Source: a virus. From it: a stretch of 27,883 nt of DNA. The stretch lies in the IMG/VR virus record IMGVR_UViG_3300037502_001542, positions 1 to 27,883 of that record; one strand, 5' to 3'. A program made the position numbers and the translations under genes. Shown here in pieces: positions 1 to 7,865 of this stretch (position 1 is the stretch's first letter; each line of letters starts with the position of its first letter). The notes under the pieces are model-generated. The model worked only from the letters and a program-made list of their open reading frames with translations, ran no database searches and was not told where the DNA came from.

Positions 1-73
1 GAAAACCATCTTCAGTTTCTAATGTATCTAGTCCTTCTCTTTCTTTAATATATTGAGAATATAAACTAGACAT
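1..73 (-). CDS. Partial gene at left edge, N-terminus only (possibly GNAT acetyltransferase)
   Basis: An ATG at 73 opens a frame that runs off the window at position 1 without a stop. It gives 24 residues beginning MSSLYSQYIKEREGLDTLE. It starts 3 nt after the TAA of the upstream gene, so it is very probably the next gene of the same transcript. The YIKEREG...L(E)TEDGF pattern resembles the N-terminus of small GNAT-type acetyltransferases I recall from podophage genomes. The catalytic part is outside the window, so this is only a guess. Real-gene status is likely; function is uncertain. Confidence 0.55.
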   Translation of the reverse strand, partial: MSSLYSQYIKEREGLDTLETEDGF

Positions 74-76
74 TTA

Positions 77-2086
77 TTACTCTATATTCTTTTTAGGTTC
101 ACCATATCCTGCAGTATTTGGAACTGTATTATTAGTTCTACCAAACTCTGTAGACAACTTAGCTAACAATTCACTTAACTGACTTCTAGTTAAGTCTGTT
201 CCTGCTTTTGCATCTGCAGGTCTACTAAATGCTAAATCTGTAGCTTCTCTACCTGCCAATGCTGATAATGCTGCATATCTAGCTCTATCTGCTTCACTAG
301 CTACACTTTCTCTAGTTAAATCTCTACCTGTAGTATAGTCTTCAAACCCATACCCAGTAGCTTGTTTCAATCTTTCGCTTAATGTTTTAGGAAGATTTGT
401 TCTTTGATTTTCTAACTGTTTGTTTATAGAGTTAATATAATCGTTAAATTGTTGACTTGAAATATATTTTCCACCAACTCCATATGCATTATATAGTTTA
501 TTTATCATATCTTGTTGAGAAGTTCCAAGATTTTTTAAAGTATCTTCGTCTTCTCCTTTAAACGTATTTTCTAGTATTTGTTTTACTCTCCAATCCCAAT
601 CATGCTCATTCAACGCAATACGATTTAATCCTTGTCCTGTCTTAATAAATTCTTGTATTTTCTGTTCTCTCATAGAATCTAATTCTTGCTGACTTGGATT
701 TTTTTTACCTGATTGTTGAGCTTGTATTCTTAATTCTTGATCTATACTTTGGTTGAAGGTACTGCCTCTGGTTGCTCTAGCTTGATCTATAAGTCTTTGG
801 CGAATATTTTCCCCACCATAAAAATTTTCTAGTTCCTGTAATTGTTTTTGTTCTTCAGTTAAAAATGGATTAAGATTTTCTTGTAATTGAGCAGCTCTTT
901 CTGCAGCTCTTTGTGCTCTTAATTGATCTACAGCAGAAATAACTCCTGTCTGACCTGTTTCGGCAGCAGTTTGTAATCCTTGAGCAAACGCTTTATTCTC
1001 TTGTAATAGTCTAGCTAATTCGCTTGAACCAAATTGCTTAGTACCTTTTATCTGTTCACCAAGACCTTGTTGAATACCTTTAGTAGTTTCTAATACTTGC
1101 GGCAATCCTTGTCTTTGTAATAGTAAACTATCTAAAGTAGAACTACCTTGACCATACTGTCTGTTCTTACCAAAAGTCTCTCTAAGTTGTCCTGCTCTAC
1201 CTTCAAAGGATTTTAATGCTTCAGCTTGAGCAGCAAGTTGTTGTTGCTTAACTTGTTCTGCAGCTAGGTTCATATCTTGTACATCTTTAAATGTTTTTTG
1301 ACCTGTAGCTAATTCTCTAAATTTAGCAACTTCTTGTTCAGATATTTCATAAGGAATCCTTTCAAGTCTTTGTTGATCAATTCCATATTTTTGATATAGA
1401 TTACTTAGAGCTTCATTATTTCTTTGTCTTTCTTCTGGAGTCGTTGCTCTCCATGAAGTACTTCTTAATTGTTGTCTTTCATTTTGGAAAGCATCGTATC
1501 TATCTTTTAAAGTATTTTTTAAATAATCTTGTACTGGATCTACTTGAGGAGATTGATTTAAATTAAGTTGAGTATCTCCTCTAGATGTTCTTTCTTCTTC
1601 AACAACTGGAGCTGTATTAGTTTGTGGTTGTACTTTTTCAATATAATTAGGATTATTTATTTTTGATTGAGGAGCTATTAACTTATTAAGTGTAGCTTGA
1701 GCAGCTTGAGCAGCTTGTGCTCTTTGTGCTTCTTGTTGACCTATTTGTGCTTGATATTGAGCTTTCTGTTGTTCTAATGCTTTACCAACTTGTTGTGCCT
1801 GTCTTTGCATGCCGCCAGTAAGTTGTTGACCAATTTTTTGACCTGCACCTTGACTAGCTTGTAAATAGTTTCTTAAATTAGTGAATTGACCTGAAGAAGG
1901 TTTCTTTACTGCAGGAGCTTGAGGAACATTTGCTCCAGGTTGACTACCTTCAATAGTAGCAGGTTGAGAAGCACCTCCAGCAGGAGCTTGCTGTTGTGGT
2001 TGATTTATAGGTTGTCCAGATGGTCCTAAGACTTGAGAGTTTTGTTGATTCTTTTCGTCTTCAGGATTTTGCTGTAAATATGCCAT
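77..2086 (-). CDS. Gln/Ala-rich virion protein, candidate internal (ejection) protein
   Basis: This 669-aa protein has no domain I can name. Residues 1-60 are Pro/Gln/Gly-rich and look disordered. A block near residues 66-75 (GQFTNLRNYL) is followed by a long Gln/Ala helical stretch to about residue 135. The remainder is helical, charged and rich in Q, with repeated amphipathic segments and no signal peptide or membrane span. The size, helical Q/A bias and position just after the nozzle and a small tail protein fit a podovirus internal virion protein that is ejected with the DNA. This is inference from context, as no transglycosylase motif is visible. The start is the ATG at 2086, with GAGGT about 10 nt upstream. 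A promoter-like element lies at 2101-2119. It could also be a tail-associated scaffold or fibre-adaptor protein. Confidence 0.85.
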   Translation of the reverse strand: MAYLQQNPEDEKNQQNSQVLGPSGQPINQPQQQAPAGGASQPATIEGSQPGANVPQAPAVKKPSSGQFTNLRNYLQASQGAGQKIGQQLTGGMQRQAQQVGKALEQQKAQYQAQIGQQEAQRAQAAQAAQATLNKLIAPQSKINNPNYIEKVQPQTNTAPVVEEERTSRGDTQLNLNQSPQVDPVQDYLKNTLKDRYDAFQNERQQLRSTSWRATTPEERQRNNEALSNLYQKYGIDQQRLERIPYEISEQEVAKFRELATGQKTFKDVQDMNLAAEQVKQQQLAAQAEALKSFEGRAGQLRETFGKNRQYGQGSSTLDSLLLQRQGLPQVLETTKGIQQGLGEQIKGTKQFGSSELARLLQENKAFAQGLQTAAETGQTGVISAVDQLRAQRAAERAAQLQENLNPFLTEEQKQLQELENFYGGENIRQRLIDQARATRGSTFNQSIDQELRIQAQQSGKKNPSQQELDSMREQKIQEFIKTGQGLNRIALNEHDWDWRVKQILENTFKGEDEDTLKNLGTSQQDMINKLYNAYGVGGKYISSQQFNDYINSINKQLENQRTNLPKTLSERLKQATGYGFEDYTTGRDLTRESVASEADRARYAALSALAGREATDLAFSRPADAKAGTDLTRSQLSELLAKLSTEFGRTNNTVPNTAGYGEPKKNIE

Positions 2087-2100
2087 TTCTTGTACTACCT

Positions 2101-2119
2101 CGATATAAGTAGTTGTTAA
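2101..2119 (-). promoter_or_regulatory. Phage promoter-like element 1
   Basis: The minus strand reads TTAACAACTACTTATATCG. It begins immediately after the TAA of the 135-aa gene and lies about 15 nt before the start of the 669-aa gene. It shares a 15-nt core with elements at 7745-7762 and 24767-24784, but has ATCG where those have AGG. ACTAC in the element is mirrored by GTAGT downstream, as in the other copies. Confidence 0.6.
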
Positions 2120-2527
2120 TTAATATACAATTACTGTGAGTCTATATTGATTATTCGCTTGTAACCCGAGTACATTAGATACTGTTATAATGTTATTACC
2201 TTTGGGTACATAGTTTACAAAGGGAGCTTGTACAGGGTAAACACTTGAATTTGTTAGATTTTGTGCTCTAATTACCTGTATTCCTGAAGGATTAGTTTTA
2301 CCAACATTCACATCTGCACCTTTAAGTGGCTTCCCATTAGCATCCACAGTTATATCAAATTGTATCATTTTTTGAGACAAGTTGTCAAAGTCTATGTTGC
2401 CATTGACTATATCCACTGTATCGCTCATAAACTCATTTAAAACGAATCCTAGCCTAGATATTAGGTTCTGATACTGAGGCTCAAAATCCTCTGTTATAAT
2501 GCGTTTTACATTGGTTAAACGAGGCAT
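2120..2527 (-). CDS. Small tail/virion protein of unknown function, 135 aa
   Basis: The protein has two parts: a helical N-terminal half (to about residue 60, with the pattern FEPQYQNLISRLGFVLNEF) and a beta-rich C-terminal half ending RLTVIVY. Proteins of this plan, a helix with 'NG.....NL' followed by a small beta domain, are common next to the nozzle in podovirus tail modules. Their exact role is not known to me. The ATG at 2527 lies 7 nt after the nozzle stop, with a GGTAGG-type ribosome binding site overlapping the junction, so the two genes are co-transcribed and probably translationally coupled. Function is unassigned. Confidence 0.82.
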   Translation of the reverse strand: MPRLTNVKRIITEDFEPQYQNLISRLGFVLNEFMSDTVDIVNGNIDFDNLSQKMIQFDITVDANGKPLKGADVNVGKTNPSGIQVIRAQNLTNSSVYPVQAPFVNYVPKGNNIITVSNVLGLQANNQYRLTVIVY

Positions 2528-2534
2528 CTGCTAC

Positions 2535-5500
2535 CTACCTATAGGCTCTACTAGAGATCGCTCTAACGACCGCAGAAACGCCTAAAATACGCCATTTCTC
2601 TCTAGCATTGTTATGATTGAACTTTATTGTTAAATATCTACATCTTTGCTTTTCTAAGGGTACTACTGTTCTAAATGGAGCGTCATTACCATCCCCACCC
2701 CAATAGAAGTTATCATCTCCAAACTCGCCATATCCCCAATAACCCACTCCTTTACTTAAAAAAGGTATAGCTACTAAACTTTGTGAAAGATCTGAAGAAA
2801 AGGATAATGTACCACTATAGAAGTTGTTTTGGTCAAACATTATAGAAGACTCTCTGATCTGTTTTAGACCTGAAGGATCTCCAAAATGTAACGGTTGCCA
2901 TTGTATAACTGACTTAATAGATTTATATATTTGAACACTACCTTCTATTAAAGGAATGGTGTAATTTAAAGTTATAATATTTTTAGTATAATCTATTGTA
3001 GTTATTATAGCTTCATAAGGAACTATGTCTTCATGATTGTTATAATTCTTTAATAATGTATCACAAGCAATATTATTTAACTGATCAATCATTGTATTAA
3101 ATTGATCTTGTAATGTAGACCATGTTGATGAGAATGATACTGAAGTTACTGTACCACTAGCGTCATCTGCAACAAGTTTAGTATTTAATTGATTTAACTT
3201 TGTAGTGATGTTATCACCATAATTCATCTTTAGAGTAGATTCATAGTCATCATCGTCTAGACCTTTATCTAAGTCTAGTTTACGAAGAAGTCTATTATAT
3301 TGGGCTATAGTTATATATTGATCTTGATATATTACATCACCAATTTCTAGTTCTGTAGCATTTGATATTCTAACTTCTGTTCCATTTACTGCATTAGCAC
3401 CGATTAATAGTTGGAAGTTTCTATCAGCAAAATCTGTTCTATCGTTATTCTTTCTTTCTTGAAGCATTACATTTCTATTATGAGTACCAATATATAACTT
3501 ATCATCATTAGTTGCTACGATACCACACGTTGCTCCAACTGTCCATTTAGTCCAAGTTCTCTCGAACGTATTAAATCTATAACACTGAGTAGCTACTGTA
3601 TCTGTTTTTAAAGTAGGAAGCCATAATAAATATGCTCTATCGCTTTCATATGTTGCACCAAAAGAAGTTAGCTTATAATCAAACTTAACATTTGCAACAT
3701 CTAGTATAAGGTTCTCTATGTCTCTAGAAATAATAGAAACACCTGTCTCCGTTATTGTAACAACACCTTGAGTACTTAACGCATATATTTGGTTATTTAA
3801 TACTGCAGCACTATCAGGAGCAGTTACTGTAGTAGAGTTATCTAATAATCTTACGCTAAATTGTCCCGAATTACCTGATAGTATATAAACACCATCAGTC
3901 TTCATAACAAATAGATTATCTCTAAGTGCTACGATTCTTTGTATAGGTTCATCTTTTGGACCAATGTCAACATAGTTAACTAGAGGTACAGTTTCGGGTT
4001 GATTAGTTTTAGAAAAATATACTCTATTAGGAGATACTAAGTTATCAGATACTTCTGAAGTAACGAAGTAGAAGGAATTTGTTGCAGGACTATCTTCTGC
4101 AGTAATATTTTGAGGTATTGTAAAAGAATTTGCATCTACTACTGTAATTGAATATTTACCATATATTGCAGGAGTTGTATTAGGAATACTAACAAATACA
4201 CTAGCACCTGTAGATAGTCCATGAGCAGCTTTAGTTATTTTAGCAGGACTGTTAATACCTACAGAAAATTCTACATCAGATATAGTTTCAGTATTTGGTA
4301 AACTAGGACTAAATCTTTGAGTTATAGCAAAGTCGTTTACTGCAATATAGAAAGGTTTATCTTCTAGTGATTTATTCTCTAAAAGTATTTGTCCAGGAAG
4401 ATCATTTTCTCCAGATAAGTATGTAGCTATAACAGGACTTTGTAAGTCCTGATTTATTACATATATTAAAGATCTAGCAGTTTCTTCTATTGCTTGAGCT
4501 GCAGAAGCAAAACCTGATAATAATACTTCGTAAGATGCTGCATTTTCTCCAGTACCTTGAGTTATTGATAATGCCCATCCTGTCCCAATATCTGTAGAAG
4601 GAGAGCTAGTACCTGTGTCTGCATCTTCACTTGGACCATTATTTGTATTAGTTACTGTAACAACATTTGATAATATTGCTAAGTCAAAATCTTCAAACTC
4701 TATTAGTGTATCGTATAGTCTTTGTGCAATTTGTGCAGCAGTAGCACCTGTTAAATCAGTTAAGTCTACTCTAATACTTAATCTTCCTGCTAGTTCAGGA
4801 TCTACAGCACTACCTTTATCAAAGTATATTGTATATTTTCTTTCGTCATTAGCACTTGCTAGTTTTATGTAACTATTGTTAGCATTTGTTTCTAAAGTAT
4901 TTGCATAACTATCACAAGTAATTTCTGTAATTTCAGGAGTACCTACAAAAGTATATTCTCTAGAAATATCATCATTACCTAAAATAAATTTAGAGCTTCC
5001 TGAAACAAAGTCAGAAAGACCTAATAATGAAGTTTGTAATCTGTGAGAGCTTTTAGTATTTGCATAAAATAATGCATTTCTAAATATCTCTACATCTTTA
5101 GCTATAGGAGGTCTCTCATTTGCCTGAAGAATACCTTCACCTGATATAGGGTTAGTATAAAGATTAGCTCCATTGTTTCTAAATGTTTCAGGAGTTATAT
5201 CTTCTACTATAATATATCCATTGGATATGTCTGTATCAGTAACTGCTTCTTCATATACAAGTCTCATTTCATCACCTGGATCTAGATCACTTATAAGTAA
5301 TCCTTCAACTAGTGTTGTAACTTGTGTTCTATATACTTGGTAGAAGAAGTTTGTTGTAATACCTGATGGTATAGCAAAGTCAATTTCTGCATTAGAATTT
5401 TGACCTTCAGCAACATTACCATTTAGTGTAGTGGCAATTGTAGCACCTGCAATTGAAGCAGATATGTTTGTAACATCTCCACCTTCTTTAGCAGTTATTG

Positions 5501-6380
5501 TAACTACGTTTGCTAATATTTCTACATCAAATTCTGAAGTTGCATTTAATATTGAGCTTGCGATTTGTGCAGCATATTGATTGTTACTTGTTAATCCATT
5601 AACTTTTACTTCTATTAAAGTCTTACCGACAACTGCAGCATCTACAGGAGCACTATCCGATCCTGACAAATTAAACCATATAGCGTAATCAACAGTATTA
5701 CTACTTAATAGAATATAATGTGCATTGGTTATTGATCCAAAAGCACTTACTGTTATTGTAGATTTTTCGTATGTATATACTGTAGAACTAGTATTAGTTA
5801 GAACATATCTAGAACTAGGATAACCGTATAATAAGTTATTGTTAGCGTCTTTATATCCAAATAATACTCTATATGCTACTTTAGATTGTGGAGGTAAGAA
5901 ACCTGCTACATCAGGAACGATCTTAGCAGTTATATCAATAGCCTTGGGTACACCTGCATCCAGTATATACCCTGCGGCTGTTGAAAAGGAGGAGGAGCTT
6001 TGTGCGGATATCTTTTTGATTCCAGCACTGGTAGTGAAGTACATATTACCATTTGCTTCTTGAGATTTGATTCTTAATCCTGTCTCAAGTTCCATATAAG
6101 ATCCTGAGAAATCGGAGAAAGTACCAGATCCATTATCAAATTGTAATTTGTCATTAAAGTGTCTTATTAGACGATCTTTATATTCGAATATTTGTTTAAT
6201 TCTATCTGAGCTTAGAGGTAGAACGCTTCCGTAATCATTTAGTCCTCTGCGTTGAGTAATAACTCCACGTTCGTCTATATTGACATTTTCTGCAAGTTTT
6301 AAAGCACCATCACCAGCACTTAATTCATTGAGATAGGTTCTAAGACCTAATGCCTGTATTACGTTAGCTCTTTGAGACAT
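2535..6380 (-). CDS. Tail nozzle / tail tubular protein B-like (T7 gp12 type)
   Basis: This 1281-aa protein should form the tail nozzle through which DNA exits. The N-terminus has the family signature: an LNEL..GDGAL.LAENV.ID..GV...R.GL pattern at residues 17-46, then an EYKDRLI strand at 66-72. The C-terminal half carries the usual propeller-like segments: ALRDNLFVMKTDGVYILSG (818-836), LNNQIYALSTQGVV (861-874), SDRAYLLWLP (913-922), YRFNTFERTWTKW (934-946) and a VMLQERKNNDRTD motif (971-983). It is longer than T7 gp12 (about 800 aa). The excess is largely two copies of a beta domain at about 208-312 and 486-600, plus further beta inserts to about 760. The start ATG overlaps the stop of the adaptor-like gene by one base (TAATG), which indicates translational coupling. 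Confidence 0.88.
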   Translation of the reverse strand: MSQRANVIQALGLRTYLNELSAGDGALKLAENVNIDERGVITQRRGLNDYGSVLPLSSDRIKQIFEYKDRLIRHFNDKLQFDNGSGTFSDFSGSYMELETGLRIKSQEANGNMYFTTSAGIKKISAQSSSSFSTAAGYILDAGVPKAIDITAKIVPDVAGFLPPQSKVAYRVLFGYKDANNNLLYGYPSSRYVLTNTSSTVYTYEKSTITVSAFGSITNAHYILLSSNTVDYAIWFNLSGSDSAPVDAAVVGKTLIEVKVNGLTSNNQYAAQIASSILNATSEFDVEILANVVTITAKEGGDVTNISASIAGATIATTLNGNVAEGQNSNAEIDFAIPSGITTNFFYQVYRTQVTTLVEGLLISDLDPGDEMRLVYEEAVTDTDISNGYIIVEDITPETFRNNGANLYTNPISGEGILQANERPPIAKDVEIFRNALFYANTKSSHRLQTSLLGLSDFVSGSSKFILGNDDISREYTFVGTPEITEITCDSYANTLETNANNSYIKLASANDERKYTIYFDKGSAVDPELAGRLSIRVDLTDLTGATAAQIAQRLYDTLIEFEDFDLAILSNVVTVTNTNNGPSEDADTGTSSPSTDIGTGWALSITQGTGENAASYEVLLSGFASAAQAIEETARSLIYVINQDLQSPVIATYLSGENDLPGQILLENKSLEDKPFYIAVNDFAITQRFSPSLPNTETISDVEFSVGINSPAKITKAAHGLSTGASVFVSIPNTTPAIYGKYSITVVDANSFTIPQNITAEDSPATNSFYFVTSEVSDNLVSPNRVYFSKTNQPETVPLVNYVDIGPKDEPIQRIVALRDNLFVMKTDGVYILSGNSGQFSVRLLDNSTTVTAPDSAAVLNNQIYALSTQGVVTITETGVSIISRDIENLILDVANVKFDYKLTSFGATYESDRAYLLWLPTLKTDTVATQCYRFNTFERTWTKWTVGATCGIVATNDDKLYIGTHNRNVMLQERKNNDRTDFADRNFQLLIGANAVNGTEVRISNATELEIGDVIYQDQYITIAQYNRLLRKLDLDKGLDDDDYESTLKMNYGDNITTKLNQLNTKLVADDASGTVTSVSFSSTWSTLQDQFNTMIDQLNNIACDTLLKNYNNHEDIVPYEAIITTIDYTKNIITLNYTIPLIEGSVQIYKSIKSVIQWQPLHFGDPSGLKQIRESSIMFDQNNFYSGTLSFSSDLSQSLVAIPFLSKGVGYWGYGEFGDDNFYWGGDGNDAPFRTVVPLEKQRCRYLTIKFNHNNAREKWRILGVSAVVRAISSRAYR

Positions 6381-7336
6381 TAAAATATCCCTCTACGTCT
6401 TCTATATCGAAGAAGTGTGCTTGTTTCTTGTAAAGCAGAGTATCTAGGTTTAATTTTTTGAGGAGAACCTTCAACTCTGTCATCAATTAAATTATTTACA
6501 GAAGATTCCATTTGTTGTAACTTAGCTTTCGCATTTGCTAGACCTTCAGTATCACCCATTGCTTCTAGGATGTGTACTGCAGCTCTTTGTGCTAATAATG
6601 GATGCATTTCTGTAGGAACATTTGGAACAGGAGTTTGTTCACTAATGCAAAGATAATCTCCTACCATTAGTTCTTCAGGTATGTCGGTTGTATTAAAAGT
6701 AATAGTCTTAGTATTACTACTAACTGAAGTTGGAGTTTTATCAAACGCATGTATTTTATTTGGACTTCTATACGCAACGAAATCCATTTTATTTAAATTT
6801 GCAAAAGCTACAGGAAATGTATCTAAAGTAATAACTCCTGTACTTGTATTTATATTAGCAATTTTTGCAGTATACTTCTCTAATACCAAAGAGTTTGGTC
6901 TTAAATAGTAATACATTCTTAATTTCTCACCACTTAGTTGAGAGTCAACAAGTACTACATAATTGTTTTCTACATAAAAGACATTTCTGTCTGATGCTAA
7001 TAAACCATTCTTATAATCACTTAATTGATCTAAAGCAATTCTAGATAACTCATAGTGATTACCTTCTGAAGTAACAATAGCTAATTCTCTGAGCTTATTG
7101 CCTACAGCTCTATATGGAATAGGGTATTTAGATTTACCTGACTCAAATTCCAAATCCTCGTAATTCACGAGATATTCTTCATGTAGAGTCATTAAGGTAG
7201 AGAGAAGACCTGCGTCTATCTCTTCATTTAGAATCTCTAAGATGTCTTCGTCAGTGTAAACAGAGGTATCCGTTGGGATCATTGCCCTCTTGCGAACAGA
7301 TTCGACCAACTTAGAAGCGGTCAATATTCTGCTCAT
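6380..7336 (-). CDS. Head-tail adaptor-like protein (T7 gp11 / tail tubular A position)
   Basis: The 318-aa product begins with helices typical of podovirus adaptors: TASKLVESVRKRAMIP, then YTDEDILEILNEEIDAGLLS at about residues 27-46. A beta-rich middle follows, and then a helical C-terminal stretch (HPLLAQRAAVHILEAMGDTEGL near 245-266) with a coiled segment and a basic tail RYRRRRGIF. In T7-like tails this protein links the portal to the nozzle. It sits immediately upstream of the nozzle gene and overlaps it by one base, matching the T7 order gp11-gp12. The assignment rests on position and fold pattern; sequence identity to a named protein was not tested. Confidence 0.75.
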   Translation of the reverse strand: MSRILTASKLVESVRKRAMIPTDTSVYTDEDILEILNEEIDAGLLSTLMTLHEEYLVNYEDLEFESGKSKYPIPYRAVGNKLRELAIVTSEGNHYELSRIALDQLSDYKNGLLASDRNVFYVENNYVVLVDSQLSGEKLRMYYYLRPNSLVLEKYTAKIANINTSTGVITLDTFPVAFANLNKMDFVAYRSPNKIHAFDKTPTSVSSNTKTITFNTTDIPEELMVGDYLCISEQTPVPNVPTEMHPLLAQRAAVHILEAMGDTEGLANAKAKLQQMESSVNNLIDDRVEGSPQKIKPRYSALQETSTLLRYRRRRGIF

Positions 7337-7339
7337 ATA

Positions 7340-7717
7340 TTACTCTTTCGACGCTAATTGTTTTTTTAGGTCTGCTAATTGCATTTTAAGTGATTCAATA
7401 GACTCTTCTTCTTCAGGCATTTCTTCTGAAGATTCATCTTCCATTTCTTCACATTCTGGACAACCTTTATCTTCGCATGATTCGCAACCATATTCAGATT
7501 CTTCAGACATTTCTGGAGATTCTGATTTCTTCTGCATAATTTCTTCAGCTTTAGAAAGACCTTTTTCAAGACCTTCTTTACTATCAGAAGCTACAGTTAC
7601 TTTCATAAGTTTCTTGCCTAGCATATCTTTAAGATCGCCACGACCTTCACCCATCATACTTTTCATTTCTTCTTTTAGGCTTTTAAGCATAGCCTTTTTT
7701 GCCATCATTTTGTCCAT
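7340..7717 (-). CDS. Acidic 125-aa protein with paired CxxC motif, unknown function
   Basis: The N-terminus is Met/Lys-rich and helical, and is followed by a short segment KVTVASDSKEGLEKGLSKAEEIM. The middle is strongly acidic and contains CESCEDKGCPEC (C-x2-C-x4-C-x2-C), a plausible zinc-binding knuckle. The end is an amphipathic helix (SLKMQLADLKKQLASKE). It is the first gene after a terminator (7828-7849) and a promoter-like element (7745-7762), with a good AAGGAG site 7 nt before the ATG. It therefore leads the neck/tail operon. It has no known role that I recognise; small acidic proteins here could be assembly chaperones or decoration factors. Confidence 0.8.
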   Translation of the reverse strand: MDKMMAKKAMLKSLKEEMKSMMGEGRGDLKDMLGKKLMKVTVASDSKEGLEKGLSKAEEIMQKKSESPEMSEESEYGCESCEDKGCPECEEMEDESSEEMPEEEESIESLKMQLADLKKQLASKE

Positions 7718-7744
7718 TTTTAGACTCCTTAAGTCACTTAACTA

Positions 7745-7762
7745 CCTATAAGTAGTTGTTAA
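7745..7762 (-). promoter_or_regulatory. Phage promoter-like element 2
   Basis: The minus strand reads TTAACAACTACTTATAGG, identical over 18 nt to element 4 before the capsid gene. It lies between the terminator after the spike gene and the ATG of the 125-aa gene. AACTAC and the downstream GTAGTT form a perfect 6-bp inverted repeat around TTATAG. The 15-nt core ACAACTACTTATAGG matches the aligned T7 class III promoter core ACGACTCACTATAGG at 11 of 15 positions. Confidence 0.72.
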
Positions 7763-7827
7763 ATCGTTAATATCTATATAAAATTAATACTTTAATGACC
7801 AATTCTGATCTCATAAAGTATTATTAA

Positions 7828-7849
7828 GGGGAGAAAGTTACTTCTCCCC
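7828..7849 (-). terminator. Probable terminator after the spike gene
   Basis: An 8-bp perfect stem (GGGGAGAA / TTCTCCCC) with a 6-nt loop lies just past the stop of the 592-aa spike. On the minus strand it is followed by TTAATAATACTTT, a moderate T-rich tract. It separates the spike gene from promoter-like element 2. Confidence 0.6.
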
Positions 7850-7865
7850 CTATAATTTCAATTAC

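Noticed and set aside
7290-7751. Plus-strand frame opposite the 125-aa acidic gene
   Set aside because: Its Ser/Ile-rich product is complementary to the acidic codons, and it overlaps the promoter and ribosome site of the real gene.
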